In this document: positions 1 through 15,122 of the stretch, piece after piece
Position numbering within the stretch: the stretch's first letter is position 1
Layout of the letters: each line of letters starts with the position of its first letter
Source of the DNA: Ochromonas danica
Taxonomy: Eukaryota; Sar; Chrysophyceae; Chromulinales; Chromulinaceae
DNA length: 59,910 nt
NCBI GenBank assembly: GCA_015146655.1
Contig: VKHL01000165.1
Location: 1-59,910, forward strand
Direction: 5' to 3'
Made by a program: the position numbers and the translations under genes
Notes under the pieces: model-generated
Databases searched by the model: none
What the model was told of the DNA's origin: nothing
The model's input: only the letters and a program-made list of their open reading frames with translations

Positions 1-729
1 TTAGGACTCACTTTCCAGTATTATACAGATCAAATTATGAACGGAAAGCAAGTATTCTGTGCTAATAAAACGTTACTGACATCTCATTGTCAGCCCCAAA
101 ATCCTTACCCTGTTGTCAAATGGATCAAAGTTGATCCTATCATATCAGCGGTATTGACTATGGTACTGACGAGGCGCATTATTATCTCATCACTTTTTTC
201 CCCTATGGTTATGCATAACCTTCGATTGCATGCATAACCTTGGTTCTGTTCGTGGAGATTTTCGTGAACATTCACTGGGAAAACTGAAAACGCAGTAAAA
301 ACACAATGAAACTATATTTGGAGATGATGGTAGTAGTACAGAGGTAAGCCTTCCTCGGATACTTATTTTGGATTTCGACTGGGCTGGACATCAGGGAAAA
401 AGCCAAATATCGAAGTTTCCTTAATAAAGAAGTACCCTGGCTAATAAAGAAGTTGTTGAAAATGGACAGATACGGAGAGAAGAAGATCTGCACTTCCACA
501 GCTGCAGATGCCGGCACCTTGTTGTTGAAGAAGACATTGGTACGACTAACATGGAGAGCTTACGATTGGATGAAGACAATAGTTAATACTTAATTATTGC
601 TAATAAATATTATTTGTAATGATTATTAGTTTAAAAAGTTGACGTTTACAAAAACATCGCATCCCGTTGTTTGACCAGGGAACTAGGTAGTAGTAGTAGG
701 TCCAGGCTACACCTGTGACCTAAGTTATT
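1..729. other. stretch with no recognised gene
   Basis: Several short open frames occur on both strands, but none has a recognisable domain, good start context or convincing splice structure. A short local duplication around the phrase taataaagaagt is visible near 420-455. I see no RNA gene or transposon end. Confidence 0.4.
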
Positions 730-1140
730 TTTCCATTCAAATCTTTAATGAAAGGATCTTCCTTTTTTACACCTTGATCATAGACTTCATAACAAGATTA
801 GACCATGATGCCAGGATCCACAATAGGCACAAAATGTTGACCATTGCTACTATGCAGTTTATCAACGAAGGAAGCAACTTTGGCATGAGGAAAGTTAGCC
901 TAGTAGTCCAAAGTGAAATCGCGGCAGTTCTGCATATAATCAATATCCATCCACTGAGTAACGAGAGGGGTATTGGCGACCACCTCTTCGACTTGCTGCA
1001 AGGAGGTATGTCCGTACTTGCAATTATGGAAGCCAAGGGACCACCGATGATATGGCGTCATGGTAGGACCACCAACAATAGAGGTGAACTGGTTGACAAC
1101 ATCAGGGTGGAGGAAAAAGCCGCTATTGCTTATTAGAATA
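730..1140 (-). pseudogene. decayed glycoside hydrolase family 31 (alpha-glucosidase-like) fragment
   Basis: Read on the minus strand, this stretch carries consecutive landmarks of GH31 alpha-glucosidases in the right order: a segment ending PTMTPYHRW, then LGFHNCKYG, VEEVVAN, TQWMDIDYM, RDFTLDY, FPHAKVASFVDKL, PIVDPG and finally YDQGV followed by PFIKDLNG. Intact GH31 enzymes hydrolyse alpha-glucosidic bonds in starch, glycogen or N-glycans. Here the frame is interrupted by stop codons after RDFTLDY and after PIVDPGIMV. About half a dozen residues expected between VEEVVAN and PLVTQW are missing. The catalytic nucleophile region (WIDMNEP) is not found downstream and no N-terminal half is recognisable upstream. 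It is best read as a broken partial copy of a host gene whose functional version lies elsewhere. Family assignment rests on motif recognition only. Confidence 0.7.
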
Positions 1141-2119
1141 AAGCAAAGCACCTCAAGAGAGAACCCTCAACCATAGGAAACAACGACAGCTATAGCTTTC
1201 AGAGATGGAATGCTTAATCGATCTAAGCGATGATAGATCGTCTCTTCAATACGATAGTTGCTTTGCAGCGTTCCTGGAGTAGTACGCCATTGTACTGTAG
1301 CCACCCTTTGAAGCATACTCTTCGACTTATTGTTGGCATTTGACACGGCTCAGGCAATAAATTTAGACAGCTCCGCGATATACAGTAGAATTACGGGCAT
1401 CAAAGAGGTTAGCCACCTGATCTAGAACATCATTCATGTTGATAACGTTGTGGTGTGGGTGTGGGTGGCAATCGAAAAATGCGTTTTTGTGTTTTGACCA
1501 TGTTTATATTTTGATAATGTCTCCAATCAGTGGGTCTAGACGACTTCCTCTTCGCTATTATATTATTACTCCCTAAACAATTCTTCTTCCTTTTGTCATT
1601 CTCTCATCGTGGTAATTAATAGTAATGGTGATCTTATAATGTGATTATGTGATTTGATGTGCAAAAACTCGATCATTTCTTGATATTGAGATTTTGCAGT
1701 TCTTTACTACAGACTGATTACTGCAAAGGGTCATTGATTGCGAGAAGACGCTCGTATTGGATCTATTGGGCGCGAAATTGGTCTTTGGTTTGATCCACTG
1801 CGAATACAACTCACCATTCGAATCCGCTCGTCTCTCAAACTCCACACCTCATTCAATATTCTCTAACCCTCCACACTCTTCTTCGAGATAATATGGATTC
1901 TTCAATTGAGCACTTATCGCGCAGGTTTACAGCCTGTAGATAACCAGCCTTCAGATTGGTCTGCGCTGGTTGATGTTCTTTGCAGATAGAAAATCACTCC
2001 TGCTGCTTGTTGATGATGATACTGACTAACTATATTAACAAAGCCAAACAAAGAGACTCCCTTTTGGATGGTATGTTAAAACAGTTCCTAGATAACCAAG
2101 ATACTACTAAGAGCGCTAT
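1141..2119. other. stretch with no recognised gene
   Basis: This lies between the GH31 relic and the 3' end of the aminopeptidase gene. Minus-strand reading between 1200 and 1440 gives short peptide-like stretches broken by stops, possibly more of the decayed copy or another relic, but no family is identifiable. No tRNA or other RNA gene was seen. Confidence 0.4.
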
Positions 2120-4740
<2,621 letters not shown>

Positions 4741-4856
4741 TCTCTATCGCATTAATGTTGTCATCACTTTCTCCATGCCATAGTGACTCGCCTCCTTCTT
4801 AAGTTAAACTGACGCCCCTTCCCATAACTATAACAACTATGCCCGGTATGGATGAA

Positions 4857-5015
4857 AAGAAAGTGCTGATCGATTAGGCATTACAGAGGCAGTGTGTGTT
4901 TTATTGTGCAAGTGCCAGCACCACCAAGACAGCTTGGCAGCTGACACCATGTTCTATAGTCACGATGTTGGTCAACAGACCTTGCAGCATGTTTCTGTTG
5001 CGCGTATTCCTGTTT
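4857..5015 (+). repeat. inverted repeat arm 2, partial copy of aminopeptidase exon 1
   Basis: On the plus strand this encodes the same peptide as the aminopeptidase exon (CKCQHHQDSLAAD, then SHDVGQQTLQHVSVARIP). The similarity stops abruptly at both ends. It is not part of a readable gene: the open frame runs on into unrelated sequence with no further aminopeptidase motif. It therefore looks like a fold-back duplication, not a second gene. Confidence 0.85.
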
Positions 5016-5258
5016 CTTCAACACATTCATTCTTTCATTTACCCTTCCTCATCCATCCTCTCTATTCAGCATGCATCTCATCCGATTGAATGCATCTCAT
5101 CTCATCTTCCCACAGGAGACTTGTTGTCTTGGGAGGCTGATAAACGCGTTCTTTGAGTAAGAAACGTGTTTCTGATTGGATCTTTGTGGTGAAGCAAGAC
5201 TCTCTTGTAGAAGAGGAATTTAACAGAAGCAAGACATTATTAGATATACACCACCAGC

Positions 5259-6781
5259 ATGTCCTTAGCGTCTTTGGTATGTGCTCTCAACTGTGTAGCC
5301 TTGCAGTCTTGCCCGTGGTCAAATAACTCTTTTTCCTTTTTTCTCTTTGTTTCTCTTCGCTAGCCATGCCTTGTCTGTGACAACGGAACAGGATTCGTCA
5401 AGGTGAGCGAATACTCCATGCCATGCACTATATCAAGGATTAGCTTGGTTAATACTTGTGAGTAATTGTAGGTGGGATATGCGGGTCAGAACTTCCCAAC
5501 CTCTATCTTCCCTTCCATGATTGGCAGACCCATTCTCCGCGCTGAGGAGGTGAGCTACTAGCCTGCTGCCTCTAGCCACTGCTCTATGACCCTTGCCTTG
5601 TTGCCTCTCTTTGCTCTTCTCTTTCTTCGTCTATTTAGTCTATCTCCGAGGCAATCGAGCTAAAGGATATCATGTGTGGAGATGAAGCTGCTGCTGTCAG
5701 ACAGACCTTAGAGATCACTTATCCTGTAGAAAATGGAATTGTGAGGAACTGGGAAGACATGGAGCACCTCTGGAACTACACCTTCTACGAGAAGATGCAG
5801 GTGAGAGCTTCCATTTCATTCTTTGCCTATGCCTATGCCTATGCCTCTTAAGCTCTCTGTTGATTGACTAACTCTATCCGCTTTCTTATTTGAGTGTAGA
5901 TTATTCCAGGAGAACACAAGATTCTTCTGACCGAACCCCCTCAAAACCCTCTCAAGAATCGTGAGAAGTTGGTTTCAGAAATGTTTGAGAAATACCAGTT
6001 TGCAGCAGCCAATGTTTCGATTCAAGCCATGCTTACTCTGTATGCACAAGGTTTGCTTACAGGTGTGGTTGTGGATACTGGTGATGGTGTAACCCACGCC
6101 GTACCTGTTTACGATGGCTTTGTCCCACAGCATCTGATTCGTCGTTTGGATGTGGCTGGAAGGCATGTCACCTCATATCTCATCCAACTACTTATGCTTC
6201 GTGGTTATGCTTTCAATCGAACTGCAGATTTTGATACAGTTCGTCAAATCAAAGAAAAGCTCTGTTACGTCGCATATGATATTAGCGTGGAGCGTAAGCT
6301 AGCTTTAGAGACTACCTGCCTCATGGAGAACTACACTCTCCCCGATGGTCGTGTGATCAAATTGGGAAGAGAGCGCTTCGAAGCCCCTGAATGCCTCTTC
6401 ACACCTTCCTTGGTGGATAGCGAGAAGGCGGGCATGTCAGACATGGTCTTTGACATGATTCAAGCCGCAGATATTGATATGCGTGTAGAGTATTTCAAGC
6501 ACATTGTGCTGTCTGGAGGATCGTCAATGTATCCCGGCCTTCCTTCTCGATTGGAGAAAGATCTCAAGGATCGCTATCTCAAGGAAGTCCTCAAAGGAAA
6601 CACAGAGAGAATGAAGAAGTTCAAGATTCAGATTGAAGACCCTCCTCGTCGTAAGCACATGGTCTTCTTGGGTGGTTCTGTATTGGCGGATATTATGAAT
6701 GACAAGGCGGAGTTTTGGATCACACGACAAGAGTATGAAGAGCAAGGTGTGCGTGCATTAAGTAAGATAGGCCGATCCTAA
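5259..6781 (+). CDS. ARP2: actin-related protein 2 (Arp2/3 complex subunit)
   Basis: Five exons (5259-5276, 5364-5402, 5472-5549, 5639-5800, 5900-6781) give about 392 residues, the normal ARP2 length. ARP2 with ARP3 forms the actin-like dimer that templates branched actin filaments. Diagnostic stretches are [91 protein letters not shown] and [19 protein letters not shown]. The [12 protein letters not shown] string and the early GFVK-GYAG-NFP-IFP order separate ARP2 from conventional actin. The first exon is only six codons (MSLASL), followed by a 13-codon exon, so the start is the least certain part. All four introns are 69-99 nt with GT-AG ends and keep frame. Confidence 0.95.
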
Positions 6782-7721
<940 letters not shown>

Positions 7722-8940
7722 TCAGTTATTTTATCTTAGCCGCTCGATGTAAGATTTAACTTATGATCTAACCGGACTAAACCGGTTATCCGTGCCTTAC
7801 TATTTCATAGTAGAAGATAGAATTGTTAGTTACACGATGCAATTGTTCTTCGCCAGTGCTGGCAACATGGTACACCTCCCCGTTCGCTTCGAACCGCCAG
7901 CACAACGTGCACGCCGAGTCTCAGCAGCAACAAGCTCTCATTTGGCAGAGCTGTTTTGCATATCAGAGGCTTCTTTACAGTCCAGATTATTATTGTGCTA
8001 CACGTCTCGTGTTGGCGATTACGGTTAGAGGAAAGCGATGCACTAATCCAGATAGCCACTCGGCCGTTTCGGCAAGCACGCATGTTTAGATAACCTGATT
8101 TCTTGACACAAGCAATTGCAAGGCGGATAGTAGCAAGCGTAGTTACCACAAATCCTATGAAGCAAGAAAGTGGCAACGCGCAGCAAATACCTCAACCAAT
8201 GCATGGCCTCTCGCGGCGCGAGAGGTACGGCGGAGAAGTTTGAAATGAAACAGCACTTGTGAAAGGTGGGCCCTCAGTACTTTTTCTCACTCTTCAGCAG
8301 AACATATAGAGTTCGTGCCTGCTACCGAACCCCCAGCACACTTGGCACCTATCTCATCTGTTTATCCATTTTCTGTCCCCTCATCTATCTTCGCATCATA
8401 GCCAACTTTACGGCTTGTCCACTGAATGGTGAACGTCCGGAGAATGCGCAGTGAGAGAAGTCAGCTAAACAACTTGTCTCTAGTATACTTCTGCCCTGTG
8501 AATTATCTTGGACAACTATTCAATCTCACAATGAACACTATTCAAGATAGGGCAGCAAGGAAAACAACTAGACAATTCTAGGAGAAGAAGCATCAGGTTC
8601 TTCAAGGTTGAGGTAGGAGAAGAAGTTGCTGTAGGAGAGGTGAGAGAGAGAGAGAAGATGGGCACAGAGAGAGGAGGGAAAAAGCGAAAAACTCAAACAA
8701 AAAACACCAACTAGCACACAAACAACACAATCTCCTGCTGTTTGTATGCGCTGGTGTGTGTGAGTCCCACATCGAGTCAGAGCCCGACAGCAGACAGACA
8801 GGCAGGCAGTTGCTCCTTCTCCCTCCTCTCAACACAACTGAACTCAAACAAGAATAACAATCACTCCATTCTATACTATATATATAGCCATACAAACTAT
8901 AGCATAACCATACCATCACGATTAAAGGAGAATTCATGAG
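7722..8940. other. long intergenic region upstream of the ATG1 kinase
   Basis: About 1.2 kb with only short overlapping frames on both strands and no recognisable domain. Positions 8640-8900 hold GA-rich, CA-rich and AT-rich simple stretches running up to the kinase start, consistent with a promoter and leader. No RNA gene was recognised. Confidence 0.4.
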
Positions 8941-11213
8941 ATGGCCAAGATCATAGGAGACTATCAAATTAAAGAAAAGCTTGGAAAAGGTTCCTTTGCG
9001 AGTGTCTATCTTGGCATTCATCTTCATGATAATCGTAAATATGCCATTAAGATTATCTCTAAAGAACTGATTCAAAGTGAGCCAAAACTTGCGGCAGGAT
9101 TAGAAAGTGAGATTCGTATAATGACGGACTTTATTCATCCTCATATTGTTCGTCTCTATCGTAATTACGCCAATGAGAAGTACTATTATCTGGTATTGGA
9201 ATATTGTCCAGGAGGAGATTTAGCACGATATATACGAAAGATTGGTCGTCTCTCTGAAGTGACTGCGTTGCGATTCTTGCATCAACTTGCTGAAGGATTG
9301 AGTTTTCTCAAGGAAAAGAACTTTATTCATCGCGATTTGAAACCTGCCAATGTCCTATTGTCGGAATTCTCGGATAATGCAATGGTCAAGTTGGCAGATT
9401 TTGGATTTGCACGATATCTTGCTGGAGAGGCCTCACTTGCTCAAACACGATGCGGAACACCCTTATACATGGTAAGTGAGCATGTATGTATGCATGGGAG
9501 ATGGATAGGGAGGTCCTGTTATGTGCATTTTTTTTTCTACACTGTACTCATTGTTAACATTGTTAACTTACGTGATACACTTCAATGCTTCTTGACAGGC
9601 GCCAGAGATCTTGCAAAACAAGTCCTATGATTTCAAAGCAGATATTTGGAGCGTTGGCTGTATCTTTTATGAGATGTTAGTGGGAAAATGTCCATTTAGA
9701 GGGCAGAATGAAATTGACTTATTGACTAATATCCGCACGCAAGAATTGCGAATACCAGATGATGTTTCCGTGACCAAAGCCCATATGGACATTATTGGCA
9801 AGGTAAGAATTGATAAGTCTTTATGTTCACAACACGATTTGATAACACATATTGCTTATTTGATAGCTATTGGAACGAGACTGTGCTCGCAGACCTTCTA
9901 TCGAGCAGTTGCTCGCAGTGACAACCAACCTCTTATCCATGCTCCCTCCTCCCGCTACCTCTTCTTCTTCTTCTTCTGAACCTACAACTATACTAAATCA
10001 AGCAGCTTCACCACCATCTTCTCTTCCACCACAAACCTCTCCAACTCTTCCTTCTCCCTCTACCACTGTTTTTCCTCCTCTTCCTCCTGCTCCGGAGAGA
10101 TCCCCATTGGCGGCAGTGTTTGCCACTGTTCCTCCCGAGCCAACAACTCCTCGATCTGCCACGAACCCTACTTTTCCTACTGTATCCGGTGAAGTACAGC
10201 CTAGTTCTGGTAGTGGTCGATTCTATCCACAATCATTACCGTCCCCTTCAGGTGCTTCAATACCTAATAGTGGCGAAACACGACGTCCCAGTCATGATGA
10301 ACGCAGACCAGGAGAAAGCACAGCTCAGCCTCCTGCCTCTTCAAATTTGGCGGATATGATGCATAACATGAACGTTGATGCCCGAAAAGAACATGGCGGG
10401 CCTCCAGCAGCGTCGGATGATGATTTTATCTTTATTGAATATCCTGTGCGAAAAGGGTCCTTTGGATCTGCTCCTGCTGATGTTGCAGCATTTCAATCTG
10501 CTTCGAATCCTCCTGCCCCTGACAATTCTCCCAGTTTCTCGGAGATGGATCTACACTTTTTAGCACAACGTTGTGCACACACTTGTGAAGCAGTCAATGC
10601 GGTGATCAATATCGCGGATCGTTGCATTATGAAGGATAGTGTTTTGTATAATTACTGTCGTTCAAAAGATGAAGAGGATGTTGGCAAACTATCATTTTCA
10701 AGCCCTTCGGAGAGTTTGAAGTTGGCGTGTCGAGCATGTTCGCTTTATTTGCATGCCTTGCAACTGCTTCAAAACCTCCTCTCCTGGCTAACATCTCATC
10801 TTGGAGTATCTCAGACTGTGGATATCTTTCGAAAGAAGTTGTTGGTTGCCTTTGGATTCACGATTGAACGAGCAGAGAAGTGTCAGACTGTAATTGGTGT
10901 GCTGTCCACCTATGCATCCATCAGACATTCACGTGGCACCGTGCCAAAAGCAGAGAATATCATGATGGAAGAGGCTTTAGTATTGGAGCGGGAGGCTCGT
11001 GTGAAAATGCAATTAGGCGACCTCGAGCAAGCGCGGTATGAATACCTCTTTGCTGTTCGATTATTACGAGGATTACATTTGACCGCCATCACGGATTCCA
11101 TGGGAAGTTATTCTGAGGTCGCATTGGATCAGCAATGCAATCGCTTGGAAAGTGAGTTGCGAGATTGTGAAACTCATATGCATGAATTGGGGCTGTTGAA
11201 AAGGGTGGTCTAA
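8941..11213 (+). CDS. ATG1: ATG1/ULK-type autophagy serine/threonine kinase
   Basis: Three exons (8941-9471, 9599-9802, 9867-11213) give about 693 residues. Atg1/ULK kinases start autophagosome formation downstream of TOR and AMPK. The N-terminal kinase domain is complete: glycine loop GKGSFASVY, catalytic Lys in YAIKIISK, HRDLKPANVLL, DFG in LADFGFAR, the CGTPLYM-APEIL activation segment spanning intron 1, and WSVGCIFYEMLVG. Similarity to ULK/Atg1 is strongest in GRLSE and the QNEIDLL region. The middle (about residues 265-450) is a Pro/Ser/Thr-rich disordered linker, as in the family. The last ~230 residues are helical (from FSEMDLHFLAQRCAHTCE onward) and match the position of the tandem MIT/EAT domain that binds Atg13. 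A DDDFIFIEYP motif at about residue 440 is a possible Atg8- or partner-binding acidic-aromatic motif. The assignment as ATG1, not another ULK-like kinase, rests on this architecture. Confidence 0.88.
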
Positions 11214-11875
11214 CTGATTTCATAAATTACGCTGTCGTGATCAGAGAGTGGCTGCTTGAAGCAGAACAGTTGGAGATACTGTACATATAAGTTACATTCA
11301 TCGAGGATGTTTGATTTTAGCTATGCCAAAAGTATGGAGATAGGCGTAGATAAGCCTAGCAAGAGGCTAATGGTTGTATGGGTTGTTGGATTGTTGGTGG
11401 AGGAGAAATGATGGAACATATTTAAAAAGCTCTTTCCTGTGTAGCAGTGCAGTAGGCTGGTAGTTTTGTAGCCAAATTGTTGTAGATAAAATGTTGTTGT
11501 GACAAGTGTCATACAATCATCACTCAATCATAGTAGTTGTTGCTATGATATCATGACTGAATTAGGATGGTGAGAGAGAGGCTAGGGCTGGGGAAGTCAG
11601 TGCATGGTATGTTATTCATTGTAGCCTGACTTTGAGTTCTTTTCTGAGATAACTACTGGTCTAGTAATGAGGCGAGAATGTTTAATTTCAATCAAATTTC
11701 ATTTTCTAAACCCGTGTATTGTTATCATTGGTATCTGCACAATGTGTAGTCTCAGTGTTTCCCTGTGTGAGAGAGGTCTATTCCCCCAGATGTGGGGATT
11801 TAGAGTTAACTTCCCATTGCTGTGGGTTCACTACTTTTGCTTTGAGCAGCACAACACAAAAGAAGCAAGAAGACC
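11214..11875. other. intergenic region with no recognised gene
   Basis: About 660 bp between two plus-strand genes. Short frames are present on both strands without domains. The stretch 11750-11875 is probably the promoter and leader of the CX9C gene. Confidence 0.35.
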
Positions 11876-12280
11876 ATGTCCTCCTCCTCCTCAGCGCCTG
11901 CCTCCACCCAGCCTCAACTTCTCCCTGACTACTTCCCTGGAGTGACCAAGGCTTGCAGTCAAGTGGGTGAGACCTTCTTCGCCTGCTTCACCAAGGAGGC
12001 TGTGAAGAAGAATGAGAATGACACCACCTCGGGTGTGGAAGCTGTCAAGCTCTGTGCCAAGGAGCTCGCTGCCTATAAGGCATGCATGGATCAACATGTA
12101 AACAAGATTGAGACGAAGAAGTTCCGGGTAGGTGCTTCCTTCACACAGCGTCACTCTCTGCTGCTCCTTATTCACTGACTCACTCACTAACTACCTATCT
12201 GACTCACTGTCTTATTCACTTACTCACTACCTTGTTCACTACTCAATTAGGTACAAGACGAGTACAGAAACAAGGCCTAG
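11876..12280 (+). CDS. twin CX9C (CHCH-type) protein, probably mitochondrial intermembrane space
   Basis: Two exons (11876-12127 and 12251-12280) encode 93 residues. Two CX9C motifs are visible: CSQVGETFFAC and CAKELAAYKAC. This pattern defines small proteins of the mitochondrial intermembrane space that fold through the Mia40 disulphide relay and usually assist respiratory-chain assembly. A further Cys lies between the motifs (FACFTKE), so both helices of the coiled-coil-helix fold are plausible. The N-terminus is a Ser run and there is no cleavable presequence, as expected for Mia40 substrates. The second exon adds only nine residues (VQDEYRNKA). I cannot tell which member it is (Cmc1, Cox19, CHCHD types). 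Confidence 0.8.
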
Positions 12281-12345
12281 GTCAGAGGCCGGCAGCACAG
12301 GATGATACAGTAGTTCCCATAATAGTAATGTTGATATTAAAGTAA

Positions 12346-14793
12346 TTAGTCGGCAGCATTCAGACTCTCTTGAAGAGCTCTGGCCAGGAGCTCATCTTCT
12401 TCATCATATTCACACATTGCTGCTGCCGCTAATTCATCGTTTCTATCCTCATCAATAAAGGGATTGAGGTCTCTTCGATCAGCTGCAAATCGCAATGCAT
12501 GGGGTGGTGGCTGCCGCTGTTGTTGTGGTTGTTGTGGTTGTCTTCTTGGGGGCAGCTGCTCTTCTTCCAAAGAATCTTCCGCCTCCTGCAGAGATTGAGC
12601 AATGGCCAGGTCTAAGAGCTCCTGCTCCAAACTAGCATTCACCTCGTTTTGGATAGGGCGAGGAAGTGGTTGTCCTCTATACAAATGATCTTGTAGCTGC
12701 CGTCTTCTTCCATCTGCTGCCCCTCTAGCAACGTCTCGGACAAGACCTCCGCCGCCATCTCTTACTTCCTGCTTCATCTCCTCCTCATTTTCGATGCGCT
12801 GGAGTTCTCTTGCGAGTGCTTCATCGTCTTCTTCTTGCTTCTTAGCATGAGAAGGCGCAGGTCGCACTTCTCTGACGAAACGATGACGCTGTTGGCCTCT
12901 GAATGGCCTCACTGGACCATCACCATTCGCACCTTCTTTGTTTGTCACAGCAGTCGCATTGGAGAGAAGCGGTCGCCTCACCGCGTTACTTTCAGATGAC
13001 GGACCTCTTCCCTCTCGTGACTCCCCAATTGCTCCTTCACCATTGCTGGGTCTTTGTGATACGGGTGGTTGACCAACGTCGGAAGAATTGTGTCTTTGCC
13101 TCTCAGCTTCAGGATGGCGAAGTGGCTTCCCTGCCACAACTCCGAAACTAGGTACGTATGGTGGAACAGACGTCGCAGCGGAGGTAGTAGACCTCGGGGC
13201 TGGGGCTGGGGCTGGGAAAGGCTTCTTGGTACCACCTTGAGCATCTGATGGACCTGCCTGGGACATGATACGAGACACTGTGGAAAGCGTGGGTGTTTTC
13301 TCAGAAACAGCCTTAGGATCTGGACACGGATGGTATCGTTTTCCTGGAATAGCCTTGATATCTTTGACATTGATGCCATTCGGCAATTGAACTTTGTTCT
13401 TCTGAGACAACCACGTGCCCTTGACCTCCTTCGTCTGTTGCATAGCAGAAAATGGCACATAGCCACTCCCTTCCAAAGAAAGTTTGGCATGTCGACGTGA
13501 AGCTGGTAGTTCTCTTGTAGCGGAGGGTTCGTCAACGTTCTCGTCAGAAAAGTCGTAGTCGCTTGGTTCCAAGGCAGGCCCTTTTAAAGTCGATTGCAGT
13601 TGAGCAGCCATCGTCGCGGCGGAGGACCGACTGACAGCTGAAGGAGCAGAGTCCATCCGTGGAGGCAGAGTTCGAGGAGGATTTGAATGGACCTCGTCAT
13701 TCTGACCACGGGAATGAGAGGATCCATAGCTTTTCAACTTCAAAGGAGGATGAGAAGAAGAATGAAAATTATCTATCCTCCTAGTAAGCTCATCCACTTC
13801 ATCATATCATATCCCACAATGAGACAAAGTGAGGTCAATGGGAAAGAGTGATGCACAGGTTGGTGCTTACATGATGTCATAGTAGGAAAGCGTGGTCCAT
13901 TCTGTGCTTCTCGTGCAAGCCTAAAACAGCAAATAGATGCAAAATCACTACATCACTTCATAAGGAAAAGGTTAGGAAGCTGGCTCATACCGCTGAGCAA
14001 GGAGAAAGTCGCGGTGGTTTTCAACTTCTTGTATGATCGCATATTCCATCAGACCAGCTTCGCGCAGAGTTTGTTCCAGTGCCGCCAGCTCTTCTCTCTC
14101 CTATGATCATGCCAGGATAGGTTAGGCCTGGGGCAAGGGCAGGGGTGTAGTGATAACACTGTCTGCACTATACTTGTACAGTACCTGCTGGCTGAGTTGG
14201 CTGGCGGTGTTGGCAGAGTCGATGAGAGTCATCCTCCTCGCTTCATCAGGAGCTCTCAGGGTCTCTTCCTCATTCACTAGATCTTGCCAAATGTCTTGCA
14301 GTCCATCTGTTTCGTCTTCTTCTTCGGTGTTATAACGCGATGTCTTGTATAAGGTGGTCTCCTCCTGTACCTCTTGCCTCTTCTCGTCCTCCTTACGCGC
14401 GTCAGCGATGGATTCCTTCCCTTTAACGGGAGAAGGTAAATGCTGTGGTGCGTGCACTGGCTGCGGTGATTCCTGGACGACTTTCCAATATTCCCCAGCG
14501 GGCACGACTTCCTGGCGATCATTCACGAAGGCCTTGCTCACCACTTCCTTCACTAATTTTTCCAAAATATAAATCTCACTTCCAGAGACTAAACCTAACT
14601 CGCTTAGATTTTTGCGGGGGTCATTTAGCTGAATAGTGCCAGAAATGTCCAAGCCCAGAGATAGCGTGCGACTGTTGATAACATGGACTTGGTCAATTAT
14701 GGCCGATATCAGCTCCGCGACTGTGGCTTGATCGCTAACTACCACTCTTTTACTCCCAATGTTAGTTTTCACACGCAAAATAATGTCTGGCAT
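12346..14793 (-). CDS. ubiquitin-like (NPL4-type) N-terminus plus C-terminal ubiquitin-interacting motifs
   Basis: Four exons (14793-14185, 14100-13991, 13920-13871, 13796-12346) give 739 residues. Residues 1-75 (starting MPDIILRVKTNIGSKRVVV) resemble a beta-grasp ubiquitin-like domain, closest in feel to the NPL4 N-terminal domain. The exon 1-4 junction region is charged and helical. The middle (about 280-560) is low-complexity Pro/Ser/Arg. The C-terminus has UIM-like helices: LDLAIAQSLQEAEDS near residue 655 and DELLARALQESLNA at the end, plus a weaker DDEALARELQRIE near 575. Each has an acidic patch, an Ala and (in the first two) a Ser at the UIM spacing. A protein with a Ubl at one end and UIMs at the other suggests a ubiquitin shuttle or adaptor. 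It is divergent from DDI1, another Ubl shuttle. I do not recognise a named orthologue. An upstream in-frame extension exists, but MPDII fits the domain start best. Confidence 0.72.
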
Positions 14794-14911
14794 GACACTA
14801 TCAGTTGATTCATGGGGAAATTGATAATATTTTGTGAGAGGATTGGACGGGGTCAGGTGGATTGGATTACATGTCACACTTTCTATTTAACATGTTTTCA
14901 ACGGTAAATGT

Positions 14912-14993
14912 GGCTGTTTGGCCGAGCGGTTAAGGCGAGAGACTAGAAATCTCTTGGGCAATGCCCGCGTAGGTTCAAATCCTGCAGCAGTCG
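14912..14993 (+). tRNA. tRNA-Ser (anticodon AGA)
   Basis: An 82-nt sequence folds as a class II tRNA. The acceptor stem ggctgtt pairs with agcagtc (G-U pairs at two places), discriminator G. The D-arm follows as gccgagcggttaaggc and the anticodon stem is agaga/tctct with loop ctAGAaa (anticodon 14945-14947). There is a long variable arm (gggcaatgccc) and a T-arm gtagg-ttcaaat-cctgc. The long variable arm and discriminator G are serine identity features. It has no intron. It lies in the divergent spacer between the Ubl/UIM gene and DDI1. Confidence 0.96.
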
Positions 14994-15122
14994 AAAATTT
15001 TGCCACTCACATGACAAGATCCCCGCGCAATAACAATGTTTCCCCACTTTGTGTTTGTTGTTCTCACAGCTTCGAAACTTCCTTGACCTCATTATTTTCG
15101 AGATTAGTCTATCAATTGAAGA

